The notes under the pieces are model-generated. The model saw only the letters and a program-made list of their open reading frames with translations, made no database searches and was not told where the DNA came from. A stretch of 64,000 nucleotides of DNA from Allobaculum stercoricanis DSM 13633 (GTDB lineage: Bacteria; Bacillota_I; Bacilli_A; Erysipelotrichales; Erysipelotrichaceae), in NCBI RefSeq assembly GCF_000384195.1, contig NZ_KB913034.1, positions 1,042,507 to 1,106,506 of the forward strand, written 5' to 3'. The translations under genes were made by a program, and so were the position numbers. Below, in pieces: positions 1-9,739 of this stretch; within the stretch, counting starts at the first letter, position 1; the number at the start of each line of letters is the position of its first letter.

Positions 1-288
1 ATTAAAATCCATATGTTGCATTTATTAGACAACTCTGTGCTCGGTCAAGAATGGAAACAACAGCCTTTTGATCTTTTGACTTTAGAACAATATGTCTCCA
101 TTACTTGTGATCAACTAGAAATCCTTCCATCTGAAATGATTATCGAACGTGTCACCGGTGATGGATTAGCGAGTGATTTACTTGCTCCGCTTTGGACACA
201 AAAGAAAACAATCGTTGCAAATGAAATCGATAAAGAGCTATTGCGAAGAAACTCTTGGCAAGGCAAATATTATGTCGCAAACAAATAA
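1..288 (+). CDS. Radical SAM protein, TIGR01212/YtqA family (3' part only)
   Basis: The reading frame is open from the first base of the window and stops at 286-288, so only the last 95 residues of a gene that starts upstream are present. The visible part resembles the C-terminal end of TIGR01212/YtqA radical SAM proteins: a KIHMLH strand, a QLEILPSEMIIERVTGD segment and an SWQGKYY ending that this family typically shows. The CxxxCxxC [4Fe-4S] cluster motif would lie upstream of the window, so catalytic competence cannot be judged here. The exact substrate of this family is not established. The ATG at position 13 is internal, not a start. The family call is from recalled similarity and fairly secure. 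Confidence 0.8.
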   Translation: MKIHMLHLLDNSVLGQEWKQQPFDLLTLEQYVSITCDQLEILPSEMIIERVTGDGLASDLLAPLWTQKKTIVANEIDKELLRRNSWQGKYYVANK

Positions 289-394
289 ATGACTTGATAG
301 CAGACTACTGCAATCATTTCCTTATTTTTGAGCAACACTCTATCCGATCCCTTGTTGCATGAATAACCGCACAAAAAATATTGTTTAACGTAAT

Positions 395-430
395 AGAACG
401 GTCTTTATTTTCAGGCCGTTCTTTTTTCTT
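395..430 (+). terminator. Intrinsic terminator after the radical SAM gene
   Basis: A 7-bp stem (AGAACGG at 395-401 with CCGTTCT at 416-422) is followed by a T-rich run. It lies about 110 bp behind the stop codon. Confidence 0.85.
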
Positions 431-462
431 ATAAATTTGATCAGCCTACAGCAATAAAAAAA

Positions 463-518
463 GCCTCAAATGGCAGACAAATGAATCAAATTAGTTATTT
501 GTCCTTCTACATTGAGGC
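463..518 (-). terminator. Intrinsic terminator of the alcohol dehydrogenase gene
   Basis: Read on the minus strand, a long imperfect stem built on GCCTCAA/TTGAGGC and ACAAAT/ATTTGT ends in a run of six T residues. It starts about 12 bp past the adh stop codon. Confidence 0.85.
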
Positions 519-529
519 GTAAAAAACAT

Positions 530-1675
530 TTACATACATTGTTTAAGAATCGTCAAAATTTTTTCAGAATTTAAATCCCCCACGGCACTCTCAATAATGC
601 GTGAAGAGTTTGCAACTTTTTCTAAAATTTCTTCTGTAATTTCGCAAGTTGAGTCCAAATCTGATAATTTCGTTGGCAATCCACAATCGACAATTAATTG
701 TTCTAATGCATCAATTCCTTGCATTGCATCATCACAATCAAATACATATTTCGCAAATTGTTTAAACTTTGAAGGTGCACTTTGTGCGATCATTCGATAA
801 TACGTCGGATGAATAGCGGCTAAACCTTGCCCATGATTACAATCGGTATAAACAGCGAGTTGATGCTCAATTTGGTGACATTGAAAACCTGTTGGTCGAC
901 CTAATTTAATGATTCCATTAATGGCCATCGATGAATCCCACATTAAGTTTGTTCGTGCTTTTAGATCATTGAAATTTGCGAGCAATAAACGCATATTGCG
1001 CACTGTATTTAAACAAATCGCTAAAGCTAGATCATCAGAAACGCTATTTTCATCTGTTGTACCAAAATACGTTTCCATCGCATGTGATAAAGTATCAAAT
1101 GCACCAGAGAAAATTTGTTTACGAGGCACACTTTGAGTATAAGTCGGATCTAAGAAAGCAAATACTGGGGCTAAACCTTTCATGCCCCCTTTCCATTCTT
1201 TTTCTTCATGCGTGATGACACCGATATTGTTCATCTCTGATCCTGTTCCTGTAGCCGTTACAATTGCACCGACTGGAATTGATTGAGTAGGCATTTGTTT
1301 ATTGACTATTTCCATTTGCCACAAATCTTCGTCGACCATTGCTTGCGTACCAATGATTTTCGAACAATCCATGACACTTCCGCCGCCTAAAGCCAAAATA
1401 AAATCAATATGATGTTCGCGAATAAGTTTTACCCCTTCTTGAACTTTGGCATAAGTTGGATTAGGCATAATCCCCGCAAATTCAACAACCGTTTTTCCCG
1501 CTTGGTTTAAAAGAGTAATGACTTCATCATAAATGCCGGTGCGTTTTACTGAACCTTTACCCATTGTCAATAAAACATTTTGTCCCATTTGATCCAATTC
1601 TTTACTTAACGAATCACGAACACAGTGTTCACCAAAATAAACTCTTGTTGGATATTCAAAATAAAATGGTTGCAT
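530..1675 (-). CDS. Iron-containing alcohol dehydrogenase (butanol-dehydrogenase type)
   Basis: Encodes 381 residues, the usual length of family III (iron-dependent) alcohol dehydrogenases, which reduce aldehydes to alcohols with NAD(P)H in the cytosol. The dinucleotide-binding GGGSVMD motif is at residues 97-103. The four metal ligands are visible: D194 and H198 in FDTLSH, H267 in CHQIEH and H281 in HGQGLA, with the family's spacing of 14 between the last two. It most resembles the YqhD/BdhA/YugJ subgroup. The ATG has a plausible upstream AAGGAAGGT-type site. The gene is monocistronic, with its own terminator. A role in NADH re-oxidation during fermentation is inferred from family and from the nearby PFOR-type metabolism. 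Confidence 0.92.
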   Translation of the reverse strand: MQPFYFEYPTRVYFGEHCVRDSLSKELDQMGQNVLLTMGKGSVKRTGIYDEVITLLNQAGKTVVEFAGIMPNPTYAKVQEGVKLIREHHIDFILALGGGSVMDCSKIIGTQAMVDEDLWQMEIVNKQMPTQSIPVGAIVTATGTGSEMNNIGVITHEEKEWKGGMKGLAPVFAFLDPTYTQSVPRKQIFSGAFDTLSHAMETYFGTTDENSVSDDLALAICLNTVRNMRLLLANFNDLKARTNLMWDSSMAINGIIKLGRPTGFQCHQIEHQLAVYTDCNHGQGLAAIHPTYYRMIAQSAPSKFKQFAKYVFDCDDAMQGIDALEQLIVDCGLPTKLSDLDSTCEITEEILEKVANSSRIIESAVGDLNSEKILTILKQCM

Positions 1676-1910
1676 TTTCGTACCTTCCTTATTGAATGTG
1701 TTTTTTCTTATATTGTAGCGTTAAATCAAAGCGACATTCAATAAAACACAAAACCTTTCGATCCTATATTGATAAGTGATTCATTTACGATTTCTTGTGT
1801 ATCTGTTATATAAATGTTCTAGATCCACAATTTATGTTCCACTTATATCAATCCCCCAAAATTTTTTATGTTATTAAGTGTTGCACTTATTACGATAATT
1901 CACCATTAAC

Positions 1911-1947
1911 AAAAAAAACGATCACCTGCATTCACATCAGATAATCG
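1911..1947 (-). terminator. Intrinsic terminator of aroD
   Basis: On the minus strand a CGAT...CTG / CAG...ATCG stem with small internal mismatches is followed by a run of eight T residues, about 15 bp past the aroD stop codon. Confidence 0.8.
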
Positions 1948-1961
1948 ATTTTCGTTTCACG

Positions 1962-2723
1962 TTATATCGCTTGATGAATCGCATTTAATACATCATTCAA
2001 ATCGGCGACGTCCATCTGACCTGGAGCTGATGCTGTTTGAGCAGCACCAAATGTCATGCTTGAACCAAAGGACTCACCCGCCAAACGAGAGATGATCCCC
2101 ATTGTCCCCATCGACATCGTAATAATTGGCCGATCAGCATAATCATTTACCATTTCTTCTGTAGCAGCAAGAAGCGTTAATACATCTTTCATATTCTTTG
2201 GCATAACCGCGATTTTTGGAATATCGGCATCTAAGTCTTGCATCATTCTCAAACGATTCACAATATCGGATTTTGCCGGTGTTTGGACAAAGTCATGGTT
2301 AGATACAACAACTTTAACACCACATGCATGTGCTTGTTCAATAATTGTTTGAACAACATTATTACCAGAGAACAGTTCAACATCGACTAAATCGACTAAA
2401 CCACTTTTGGCAGCATTAACATTTAATGCGATGTAGTCTTTTATATCAATTGCTTTTTTGCCACCTTCTTTAGAAGTACGGAACGTCATTAAAATTGGCG
2501 TATTAGCTAAAACGAGTCGAAGATCTTTTAATAATGTCTCCACTGCATTCCAGTCTTGGCTATGTTCAAACCAGTCCACCCGCCACTCAACAACATCTAA
2601 TGGGATCTCTTTAAAAGATTTTGCTTCACGAATAATTTCTTCATGGCTCGTCCCAACGATGGGAACAATGATTTTGGGTTTTCCAACGCCAATTTCGATA
2701 TTACGAACTTTAATTGTATTCAT
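1962..2723 (-). CDS. aroD: Type I 3-dehydroquinate dehydratase
   Basis: Converts 3-dehydroquinate to 3-dehydroshikimate through a Schiff-base intermediate, step three of the shikimate pathway. I start it at the ATG ending at 2723 because AGAGGT lies just upstream; the frame is open 25 codons further, but that extension has no ribosome site. The protein is then 253 residues, the normal family size. EWR (46-48), the catalytic histidine H143 in SNHDF and the Schiff-base lysine K170 in IPKIAV fall at the same numbers as in the Salmonella enzyme. It faces away from the shikimate kinase/aroE pair on the other strand, so the pathway block is divergent around a 670-bp spacer. Confidence 0.95.
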   Translation of the reverse strand: MNTIKVRNIEIGVGKPKIIVPIVGTSHEEIIREAKSFKEIPLDVVEWRVDWFEHSQDWNAVETLLKDLRLVLANTPILMTFRTSKEGGKKAIDIKDYIALNVNAAKSGLVDLVDVELFSGNNVVQTIIEQAHACGVKVVVSNHDFVQTPAKSDIVNRLRMMQDLDADIPKIAVMPKNMKDVLTLLAATEEMVNDYADRPIITMSMGTMGIISRLAGESFGSSMTFGAAQTASAPGQMDVADLNDVLNAIHQAI

Positions 2724-3394
2724 GTGTACCTCTTTCGCGATTTTAAAAATATTTATAGGTGTATTATGACCAAGGTTTATTATAAGAGCAAATCTCATAA
2801 GATTTTGCGGATCATTAATTTTTTCATTTTAAGGTGTAAAGTTCCAAAGCAAACAAAAATGGACCATCGCAAAAAAAACGCTCAACTCATTTTACAAAAC
2901 ACAGATCGTAATCAAACAATTTATTTTCAATCATAGGTAAAATCATACCCTTGAATTACAGTTCTTTTTGCAAATTTCAGACAAGAAATCCTCTTTTCTT
3001 CTAGCGCGATTCATTGCAAACTAAGTTGGAATGACACCAATTTGGATAATTATAATAAGAGCCAAAAAGAAGCGATAGTCAGGATGTTAACCAGATCTTA
3101 GCAAAAACAATCTTTATTGAACCACCTTTCACAGATAAATTTACTAATGTAAATTCTATGATAGATCAATTCGGTATTTAATCCTCCTTCGCCTCTCCCC
3201 CATTTCAGAATTATTATTTCGTTCAAGTTTAAAGGCAATTTTTAAAGGAACGCTTTTAACTTAAATAAAATCAAAAAGAGTGAGCAAATAATGAAAAATA
3301 AACATAGCTCGTTGTAAGAAAAGTGCGATTCCTTTACTGAACATTTTGTGCTGATTATACTAGAGGGCATATAACAAAGACAAAGGTAATAGAA
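2724..3394. other. 670-bp spacer between divergent aroD and shikimate kinase genes
   Basis: No credible gene. Short frames on both strands lack ribosome sites and recognisable content. The only clear signal is the promoter at 3333-3361. I looked for a T-box or other leader and saw none: there is no GGTGGTACCGCG-type core. Confidence 0.6.
3333..3361 (+). promoter_or_regulatory. Promoter of the chorismate mutase/shikimate kinase gene
   Basis: TTTACT (3333-3338), a 17-bp spacer, then TATACT (3356-3361). Transcription would start about 25 bp before the start codon at 3395. Confidence 0.65.
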
Positions 3395-4195
3395 ATGGAA
3401 AAACTTCAAAAACTGAGTAATGATCTCGATATGTGTGATGAAGTCATCATGGACATATTGCGCATGCGTTGTCAAATCGTTCAAGAACTCATTCACTACA
3501 AACAAGAAAATGGTCTTTCACCTATTCAACCAGAACAAGAACAACAACAAAAGAAAGATATCTTCACAAAGAAATTAGCTGATTATGAATACCAACAATC
3601 GATCATGTCGATTTATGACTTTATTATTGATCAGTCCAAACGAATCCAAAGCCACGAGCTCTTTGGCCAAAATATCTTCCTAGTTGGATTTATGGGCGCA
3701 GGCAAAAGTACTGTTTCATCTTATTTGAAAAATACCTTTTCGATGGATGTTATTGAAATGGATGAAATCATTGCCAAGCGCAATGGTATGTCAATTTCCG
3801 AAATATTTGAATTGCATGGCGAACAATATTTCAGAAATGAAGAAACGGAACTACTGCGTGAATGTCAAAACAAGAAGAATCAAATCATCTCTTGTGGAGG
3901 AGGCGTAGCAATGCGCCAAGTTAACGTCGATGAAATGCGTAAATCTGGCACAATTGTCTTATTAACCGCTTCTCCAGAGACAATTTTAGAGCGTGTACAA
4001 TCAAGTCATGATCGCCCATTATTAGAAAATAATAAAACGATTGAACATATCACTTCTTTAATGCAGGCACGAGAACAAGCTTATCAAAACGCTGCCGATA
4101 TCATCGTCAATACTGATGGCAAATCTGTTTTTGAAATCTGCGAAGAAATCGTTAATAAAGTTCAACCTTTAAAAATTGAATCTACGACTGCTTAA
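3395..4195 (+). CDS. aroK: Chorismate mutase-like (AroQ) domain fused to shikimate kinase
   Basis: A two-domain cytosolic protein of 266 residues. Residues 1-85 resemble the AroQ helical chorismate mutase fold (RMRCQIVQELIHYKQ, aligning with the usual R...K catalytic positions). Residues 92-255 are a complete shikimate kinase, which phosphorylates shikimate at O3: Walker A GFMGAGKST at 98-106, shikimate-contacting D123 and R147, CGGG at 167-170, and a DRPLL lid. The AroQ part looks altered: the Arg expected in the first helix (LRxxID pattern) reads Ser at position 8, and the usual PEREQ motif reads PEQEQ. It may therefore be regulatory rather than catalytic. AAAGGT precedes the ATG. aroE follows after 21 bp, suggesting co-transcription. 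Confidence 0.88.
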   Translation: MEKLQKLSNDLDMCDEVIMDILRMRCQIVQELIHYKQENGLSPIQPEQEQQQKKDIFTKKLADYEYQQSIMSIYDFIIDQSKRIQSHELFGQNIFLVGFMGAGKSTVSSYLKNTFSMDVIEMDEIIAKRNGMSISEIFELHGEQYFRNEETELLRECQNKKNQIISCGGGVAMRQVNVDEMRKSGTIVLLTASPETILERVQSSHDRPLLENNKTIEHITSLMQAREQAYQNAADIIVNTDGKSVFEICEEIVNKVQPLKIESTTA

Positions 4196-4216
4196 CGCAC
4201 GAAGAAAGGAATATTT

Positions 4217-5086
4217 ATGACAACTCCAATTACTGGTCATACGGGTTTACTTTGCCTACTTGGCTCCCCCGTTGAACATTCGATCTCCCCTGCTATGCAT
4301 AATGAAGCATGTAATGCGCTAAATTTAGACTATCGTTATCTTGCTTTTGATGTTTGTGAAGATCAAATGCCTAGTGCTGTAGAAGGATTAAAAGCACTTG
4401 GCGTACGTGGTTGGAACATTACCATGCCGGGAAAAAACATCATGTGCAAATTAGCTGACGAACTGTCTGCAGCAAGTGAAATTACAGGAGCCTGTAATAC
4501 AATCGTCAATGATCATGGTAAATTAACTGCCTACACGACCGATGGAATCGGATTTATGGAAGCAGTGAAAGAAAACGGTGTTAACATTATTGGCGAAAAT
4601 ATGACTTTACTTGGTGCTGGAGGAGCAGCATGCGCAATTTTAGTCCAAGCAGCACTTGATGGTGTTCGCCAAATCGATGTCTTTAACGTTCGTGATCCTT
4701 TCTTTTCTCGTTTAGAAGAAATCGCACAAAAATTAAACGAGCGCACAGCATGCAAAGTTATCGTTCATGATTTTGAGGATCCTCAACAATTAAAAGATGC
4801 GATTGCCAACAGTCGAATTTTAGTCAATGGCACTTCAGTTGGTATGGCACCTAAAACGGAAGCGACACTGATTCCAGATCCATCTTTCTTCCATCAAAAC
4901 TTGTTCGTCTTTGATGTAATCTATAACCCGGCAAAAACACGCCTTTTAAAGGATGCCGAAGCTGCTGGTTGCCAAACTGCTAATGGATTATTCATGTTGT
5001 TATATCAAGGTGCTGCCTCTTTTGAATTATGGACAGGTCAAAAAATGCCTGTTCAACTCATTAAAGACAAATATTTCAAACAATAA
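4217..5086 (+). CDS. aroE: Shikimate dehydrogenase
   Basis: NADPH-dependent reduction of 3-dehydroshikimate to shikimate. The 289-residue length is normal. The substrate-binding SISP (22-25), the catalytic lysine K73 in MPGKN, N94, and D109 in TTDGIG are present, as is the nucleotide-binding loop GAGGAA at 133-138. The MPGKN loop, where many AroE have VPxK, recalls the YdiB (quinate/shikimate) branch, so some quinate activity cannot be excluded. A strong AAGAAAGGA site lies 8 bp before the ATG. It is the second gene of the shikimate kinase operon and ends before the terminator at 5173. Confidence 0.93.
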   Translation: MTTPITGHTGLLCLLGSPVEHSISPAMHNEACNALNLDYRYLAFDVCEDQMPSAVEGLKALGVRGWNITMPGKNIMCKLADELSAASEITGACNTIVNDHGKLTAYTTDGIGFMEAVKENGVNIIGENMTLLGAGGAACAILVQAALDGVRQIDVFNVRDPFFSRLEEIAQKLNERTACKVIVHDFEDPQQLKDAIANSRILVNGTSVGMAPKTEATLIPDPSFFHQNLFVFDVIYNPAKTRLLKDAEAAGCQTANGLFMLLYQGAASFELWTGQKMPVQLIKDKYFKQ

Positions 5087-5172
5087 TTCCATTTACATTC
5101 TTAATTGATCTCTAATTTTTTTGTTCAATGTAAATTGAATCAAACAAAAAAATTCATTTTTATGTTTGATAT

Positions 5173-5198
5173 AAGGACGCTATATTGCGTCCTTTTTC
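5173..5198 (+). terminator. Intrinsic terminator of the aroK-aroE operon
   Basis: AAGGACGC (5173-5180), loop TATATT, GCGTCCTT (5187-5194), then a T-rich tail. Confidence 0.9.
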
Positions 5199-5286
5199 TG
5201 TATTTCCCTTCGTTTTTAAGTAAGTTTTGCTAAATCAATCAAAAATACCTTATTCATAAAGTAAAATTGCAGGAATACGAATGGAC

Positions 5287-5340
5287 ATCAAAAAACGAGC
5301 TTTTGATCAAGTTTCCTTGTCGTTAAGCTCGTTTTTTGAT
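5287..5340. terminator. Bidirectional terminator at the end of tyrS
   Basis: Perfect 16-bp inverted repeat (5287-5302 with 5325-5340) built on CAAAAAACGAGCTT. Both arms carry an A6/T6 run, so it can stop transcription from either side. tyrS ends 12 bp away on the minus strand. Confidence 0.88.
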
Positions 5341-5351
5341 TTTGATCTTGA

Positions 5352-6587
5352 TTATTCGCTAATCAATTCGATTGCATAGTTTTTCTTTTTACCACGACGA
5401 ATTAATAACACGTTATCCACATATGCTTGGCTTAAATCAATGATCATATTTGGATCGTTGACTTTCACGCCATTTAAGCTAATTGCATTTCCTTTTGTCC
5501 ATTCACGTGCTTCACGTTTGGAAGAAGCAATTTTACCATTGACTAAAATATCTTCTAATTTGCCTGGCGCAAGTTGAATTTTTTCCATATCAGCAACAGC
5601 TTGTTTTCTTTGATCGGCATCTAATTCTTGTAAAGAGCCTGTGAACAATGCTTCAGTGATTTTAATTGCTGTATCTAATGCTTCTTGACCGTGTAAATCA
5701 CGAACAACTTCTTCAGCTAAACGCTTATGTGCTTTACGTGCACCGGCATTTTCTTCTAACTCTTTTTCTAATTCCATGATTTCTTCCACGGATAAGAAAG
5801 TCAGTTTTTTGATATATTCGATAACTTTGGAATCTTCAGTGTTTAGCAAGAATTGGTATAACTGGAATGGACTTGTTTTATTTGGATCTAACCATACTGT
5901 ACCACTTTCAGATTTTCCGAATTTTGTACCATCTGCTTTTGTGATCAATGGCATTGTTAAACCATATACTTTTGTTTGCGCACCGTGTTTTTTACGGATT
6001 AATTCCAAACCTGAAGTGATGTTTCCCCATTGGTCCTGACCACCGATTTGCATTGTACAATTACGTGTTTCATAAAGATTTAAAAAGTCCATGGATTGTA
6101 AAATCATGTAGGAGAATTCTGTGTAAGAAATTCCGCTTTCTAATCTTCTTTTTACGGTTTCTTTGTTCAACATGTAGTTGATATTGAAATGTTTCCCAAA
6201 GTCACGTAAGTAGTCAATTACAGAAAGGTCTTTTGTCCAATCTAAGTTGTTAACCATTGGAAAACCCCATAATTTTTCAATTTGATCATGGAGTGCATTA
6301 AAGTTATGTAACAAAGTTTCTGGCGTTAACATGCTTCTTTCGCCAGTTGCTTTTGGATCTCCAATAAATCCAGTAGCTCCCCCAACCAACATAATTGGGT
6401 GATGGCCATGCTGTTGCAGACGTTTAGCCATTAAAAGTGAGCTGTAGTGACCAATGTGTAAAGAATCAGCAGTTGGGTCTGTTCCAATATAGAACGTTAA
6501 TTCACCATTATTGATTTCATCTTCAACCTCTGGAGAAGTGACCGCATTGATCAAACCACGCCAGTTCAATTCATCGTAGAATTTCAT
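5352..6587 (-). CDS. tyrS: Tyrosyl-tRNA synthetase
   Basis: Charges tRNA-Tyr with tyrosine. The 411-residue class I enzyme has HIGH at residues 44-47 and KFGKS at 222-226 (the variant form of KMSKS usual in this family). A C-terminal S4-like RNA-binding domain occupies roughly residues 345-410. AAGGAGG sits 5 bp before the ATG. The gene lies behind a tyrosine T-box leader (6655-6904) and directly downstream of leuS on the same strand, so two amino-acid-responsive synthetase genes are in tandem. Confidence 0.96.
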   Translation of the reverse strand: MKFYDELNWRGLINAVTSPEVEDEINNGELTFYIGTDPTADSLHIGHYSSLLMAKRLQQHGHHPIMLVGGATGFIGDPKATGERSMLTPETLLHNFNALHDQIEKLWGFPMVNNLDWTKDLSVIDYLRDFGKHFNINYMLNKETVKRRLESGISYTEFSYMILQSMDFLNLYETRNCTMQIGGQDQWGNITSGLELIRKKHGAQTKVYGLTMPLITKADGTKFGKSESGTVWLDPNKTSPFQLYQFLLNTEDSKVIEYIKKLTFLSVEEIMELEKELEENAGARKAHKRLAEEVVRDLHGQEALDTAIKITEALFTGSLQELDADQRKQAVADMEKIQLAPGKLEDILVNGKIASSKREAREWTKGNAISLNGVKVNDPNMIIDLSQAYVDNVLLIRRGKKKNYAIELISE

Positions 6588-6654
6588 AGTTCCTCCTTAT
6601 ATGTATTACAAAATTTTTTTCATCATAGACAATTGAAATTAAAGAGAGGATTTT

Positions 6655-6904
6655 TCCACAAAATAAAACCGCGCACTATCAAGGACGACAATGCGCGGTA
6701 CCACCTTTCTTCATCAAACAATATGTGTTTAATGCACTTTTCCATTAACGCAGGATCACGTTCAATATGAAAGCTCCAAGGTGTATTTCAGCAGGCTTCC
6801 ATTATGTCTTGCACCAACCGACAATTCTCTAAAATGAAAGATTCTGCGTACTTCTCCTCTTCAATGCCTTAAAAAGATTATAACGATTTATCGTTGGGTT
6901 TCAA
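6655..6904 (-). promoter_or_regulatory. Tyrosine T-box leader and promoter of tyrS
   Basis: Read on the minus strand: promoter TTGAAA (6899-6904), a 16-bp spacer, TATAAT (6877-6882); a stem I region with AGAGAATTG and GGTTGGTGCAAGAC; the specifier in GAA-A-TAC-ACC (TAC, tyrosine); and the conserved T-box AAAGGTGGTACCGCG. The terminator is CCGCGCA/GTGCGCGG followed by TTTTATTTT. The antiterminator core overlaps its 5' arm. Uncharged tRNA-Tyr is expected to stabilise the antiterminator and let transcription enter tyrS. Confidence 0.95.
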
Positions 6905-6933
6905 CCAACAAATGAATAGACGTTTTGGATTGT

Positions 6934-9330
6934 CTATTTTGCAACGATGTTCACAACTTTTCCTTTGACAACGATGACTTTTTTCACTTCTTTGCCTTCG
7001 AGTTGTTTTTGAACAGTTTTTAATTCAAGTGCCATTTGTTCGAGACTTTGATCATCTGTTCCTGTTTCAACTTCAAATTTACCACGAACTTTACCATTGA
7101 CTTGAACGACAACAGTATGGCTTGTTTCTACTAATTTAGATTCATCCCATTGTGGCCAAGATTCATAAGCGATTGTTCCTTCATGGTGTAACACTTCGCT
7201 ATAAATTTCTTCACCTAAGTGAGGCGCAAATGTGGAGAACATCTTCACAAAGCCTTCTGCATATGGACGATAGATTTCTTTAACTTTATACGCTTCATTA
7301 ATGAAAACCATCATTTGTGAAATAGCTGTATTGAAGTTCAAAGAATCGATGTCTTTAGAAACTTTTTTAACGGTCTGGTTATAGATTTTATCTAATTTAC
7401 CATCATTTGTATCTGTATAAATTGCTTCGCTAGAGAAATAACGCCATACACGTTCTAGCCATTTACGTGTTCCATCTAATCCATTTTCAGACCATGGTAA
7501 TCCAGATTCCAATGGTCCCATAAACATTTCGTATACACGTAAAGCGTCTGCACCATGGCTGACAATAATGTCATCTGGGTTAACAACGTTTCCTCTTGAT
7601 TTGGACATTTTTTCGCCATTGTTTCCTAAGATCATTCCTTGGTGGAATAATTTTTGGAATGGTTCTTTAGTTGGAACTACACCTAAATCATATAAAACTT
7701 TGTGCCAGAAACGAGCATACAACAAGTGAAGAACAGCATGTTCTGCACCACCGATATATAAATCAACAGGTAACCAGTGTTTCAATAATTCTGGATCTGC
7801 AATCGCATTGTCATTTTTTGGATCGATGTAACGTAAGTAATACCAGCAGCTTCCTGCCCATTGTGGCATTGTGTTTGTTTCACGAACCCCTTTGACACCA
7901 TCGATTTCAACATTTAACCAATCAGCGCAGTTAGCAAGTGGGGACTCCCCATTATCTGCAGGTTGGAAGTTATCTGTTGCAGGAAGTTCTAATGGTAATT
8001 GTTCAATATCAACTGTACGTGTTGTTCCATCTTCCATATGAATAATTGGAATTGGTTCACCCCAATAACGTTGTCTAGAGAACAACCAGTCTCTTAATTT
8101 ATAAGTTGTTTTAGCATTACCGCAATGGTGTTCTTCTAACCAAGCGATCATTTTATCAATCGCTTCTTGTTTGCCTAAGCCATTTAACCATTCTGAGTTA
8201 ATATGAACGCCATCTTCTGTAAATGCTTCTTCTTCAACATTTCCACCTTCTAAAACTGGAATGATGTCGAGACCAAATTTTTTCGCAAATGCGTAGTCAC
8301 GTGTATCATGCGCTGGAACGGCCATGATTGCACCTGTACCATAGCTAGCTAAAACATAGTCAGAAATCCAAATTGGAATTTTGCGACCGTTTACTGGGTT
8401 GATTGCATAAGCACCAGTAAATACACCTGTTTTATCTTTATTTAAATCTGTACGTTGTAAATCAGATTTAGATGCACATTCTTTTTTATATGCTTGAATG
8501 GCTTCCATTTGTTCTGGTGTCGTAATTTCATCAACAAAAGGATGTTCTGGAGCCATAACGCAATATGTTGCCCCAAATAAAGTATCGGCACGTGTTGTGA
8601 AAACAGTGAATTCTTTATCGTGTCCATCAACTTTAAATACAACATTTGCCCCTGTAGATTTACCAATCCAGTTACGTTGCATTTCTTTTGTTGAAGATGG
8701 CCAATCAACTAAATCTAAGTCTTCCAATAAGCGATCAGCATATTCAGTAATTTTTAATACCCACTGACGCATTGGTTTACGGATGACAGGATAGCCACCA
8801 CGTTCACTTTTACCATCGATTACTTCTTCGTTAGCAAGTACTGCTTTTAATTCTGGGCACCAGTTTACTGGAATTTCATCGACATAAGCTAAGCCTTTTT
8901 CATAAAGTTTTGTGAAAATCCATTGTGTCCATTTGTAGTAATCTGGATGAGATGTCGCAATTTCACGATCCCAGTCATAGGAGAAGCCTAATGCTTGAAT
9001 TTGTTCGCGGAAATGATCGATATTTTTTTCCGTGAAGACAGAAGGGTGATGTCCTGTTTGAATCGCAAATTGTTCTGCAGGTAAACCGAAAGAGTCAAAC
9101 CCAATTGGATGTAAAACGTTATAGCCTTCCATGCGTTTTTTACGAGAAATAATATCTGTTGCGGTATATCCTTCTGGGTGACCTACGTGAAGACCATTTC
9201 CTGATGGATATGGGAACATATCTAAAGCATAAAATTTTGGTTTAGAAAAATCATAGGTATCTGTTTTAAATGTTTTGTTTTCTAACCAGTATTTTTGCCA
9301 TTTCTTTTCGACTGATTGATGATCGTACAT
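6934..9330 (-). CDS. leuS: Leucyl-tRNA synthetase
   Basis: Charges tRNA-Leu with leucine. I start at the ATG ending at 9330, which has GAAAGGA just upstream, giving 798 residues; the open frame runs 16 codons further without a ribosome site. HVGH is at residues 48-51 and KMSKSRGN near residue 570; the central editing (CP1) domain and the C-terminal VxVNGKxRGK segment are present. Length is normal for bacterial LeuRS. It lies behind a leucine T-box leader and immediately before the tyrS leader: its stop codon is only about 30 bp from the tyrS promoter, so read-through from leuS would also enter the tyrosine T-box. Confidence 0.96.
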   Translation of the reverse strand: MYDHQSVEKKWQKYWLENKTFKTDTYDFSKPKFYALDMFPYPSGNGLHVGHPEGYTATDIISRKKRMEGYNVLHPIGFDSFGLPAEQFAIQTGHHPSVFTEKNIDHFREQIQALGFSYDWDREIATSHPDYYKWTQWIFTKLYEKGLAYVDEIPVNWCPELKAVLANEEVIDGKSERGGYPVIRKPMRQWVLKITEYADRLLEDLDLVDWPSSTKEMQRNWIGKSTGANVVFKVDGHDKEFTVFTTRADTLFGATYCVMAPEHPFVDEITTPEQMEAIQAYKKECASKSDLQRTDLNKDKTGVFTGAYAINPVNGRKIPIWISDYVLASYGTGAIMAVPAHDTRDYAFAKKFGLDIIPVLEGGNVEEEAFTEDGVHINSEWLNGLGKQEAIDKMIAWLEEHHCGNAKTTYKLRDWLFSRQRYWGEPIPIIHMEDGTTRTVDIEQLPLELPATDNFQPADNGESPLANCADWLNVEIDGVKGVRETNTMPQWAGSCWYYLRYIDPKNDNAIADPELLKHWLPVDLYIGGAEHAVLHLLYARFWHKVLYDLGVVPTKEPFQKLFHQGMILGNNGEKMSKSRGNVVNPDDIIVSHGADALRVYEMFMGPLESGLPWSENGLDGTRKWLERVWRYFSSEAIYTDTNDGKLDKIYNQTVKKVSKDIDSLNFNTAISQMMVFINEAYKVKEIYRPYAEGFVKMFSTFAPHLGEEIYSEVLHHEGTIAYESWPQWDESKLVETSHTVVVQVNGKVRGKFEVETGTDDQSLEQMALELKTVQKQLEGKEVKKVIVVKGKVVNIVAK

Positions 9331-9424
9331 ACTTATTTCCTTTCTTATGCATATCGATTCTATTCGAACCGTCGTCAACTTTTTTTATTTAAGCACTCCA
9401 AATCGCTTGCAGTCCGGATCACAA

Positions 9425-9671
9425 AAAAACGCCCTTACTGTTACATAAGGACGTATTATTGCAAAATACGCGGTACCACCTTGGTTCATGGTGCTCTTAC
9501 ACCATGCGCTCATTTGCCGATATAGCCGGTCTGCTGTCAACGATTCGGTGAGACCAGAACGCAATTGATTGGCTTGCACCAAACGCCAACTCTCTAAACA
9601 ATTGTTGTATTCTGTTAGTCCGAACTTAAATGCTGCATAGCTAACTTAACAAATCTCAAGGATTGAGTCAA
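9425..9671 (-). promoter_or_regulatory. Leucine T-box leader and promoter of leuS
   Basis: On the minus strand: a likely -35 TTGACT (9666-9671), 17 bp, and a weak -10 TAAGTT (9643-9648). Stem I has AGAGAGTTGG and GGTGCAAGCC. The specifier lies in GGT-CTC-ACC (CTC, leucine). The T-box core AAGGTGGTACCGCG is followed by terminator ACGTCCTTA/TAAGGGCGT and seven T residues. Charged tRNA-Leu should favour termination. Confidence 0.95.
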
Positions 9672-9739
9672 TTATTCATCTTCAATGGCTTGAAATCACA
9701 AGATTTTTTGCGACTTTAAAGATCACTTACCAATCTTGT

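Noticed and set aside
2643..2936. 97-codon plus-strand frame between aroD and the shikimate kinase gene
   Set aside because: It begins inside aroD, has no ribosome site or recognisable content, and composition is that of A/T-rich spacer.
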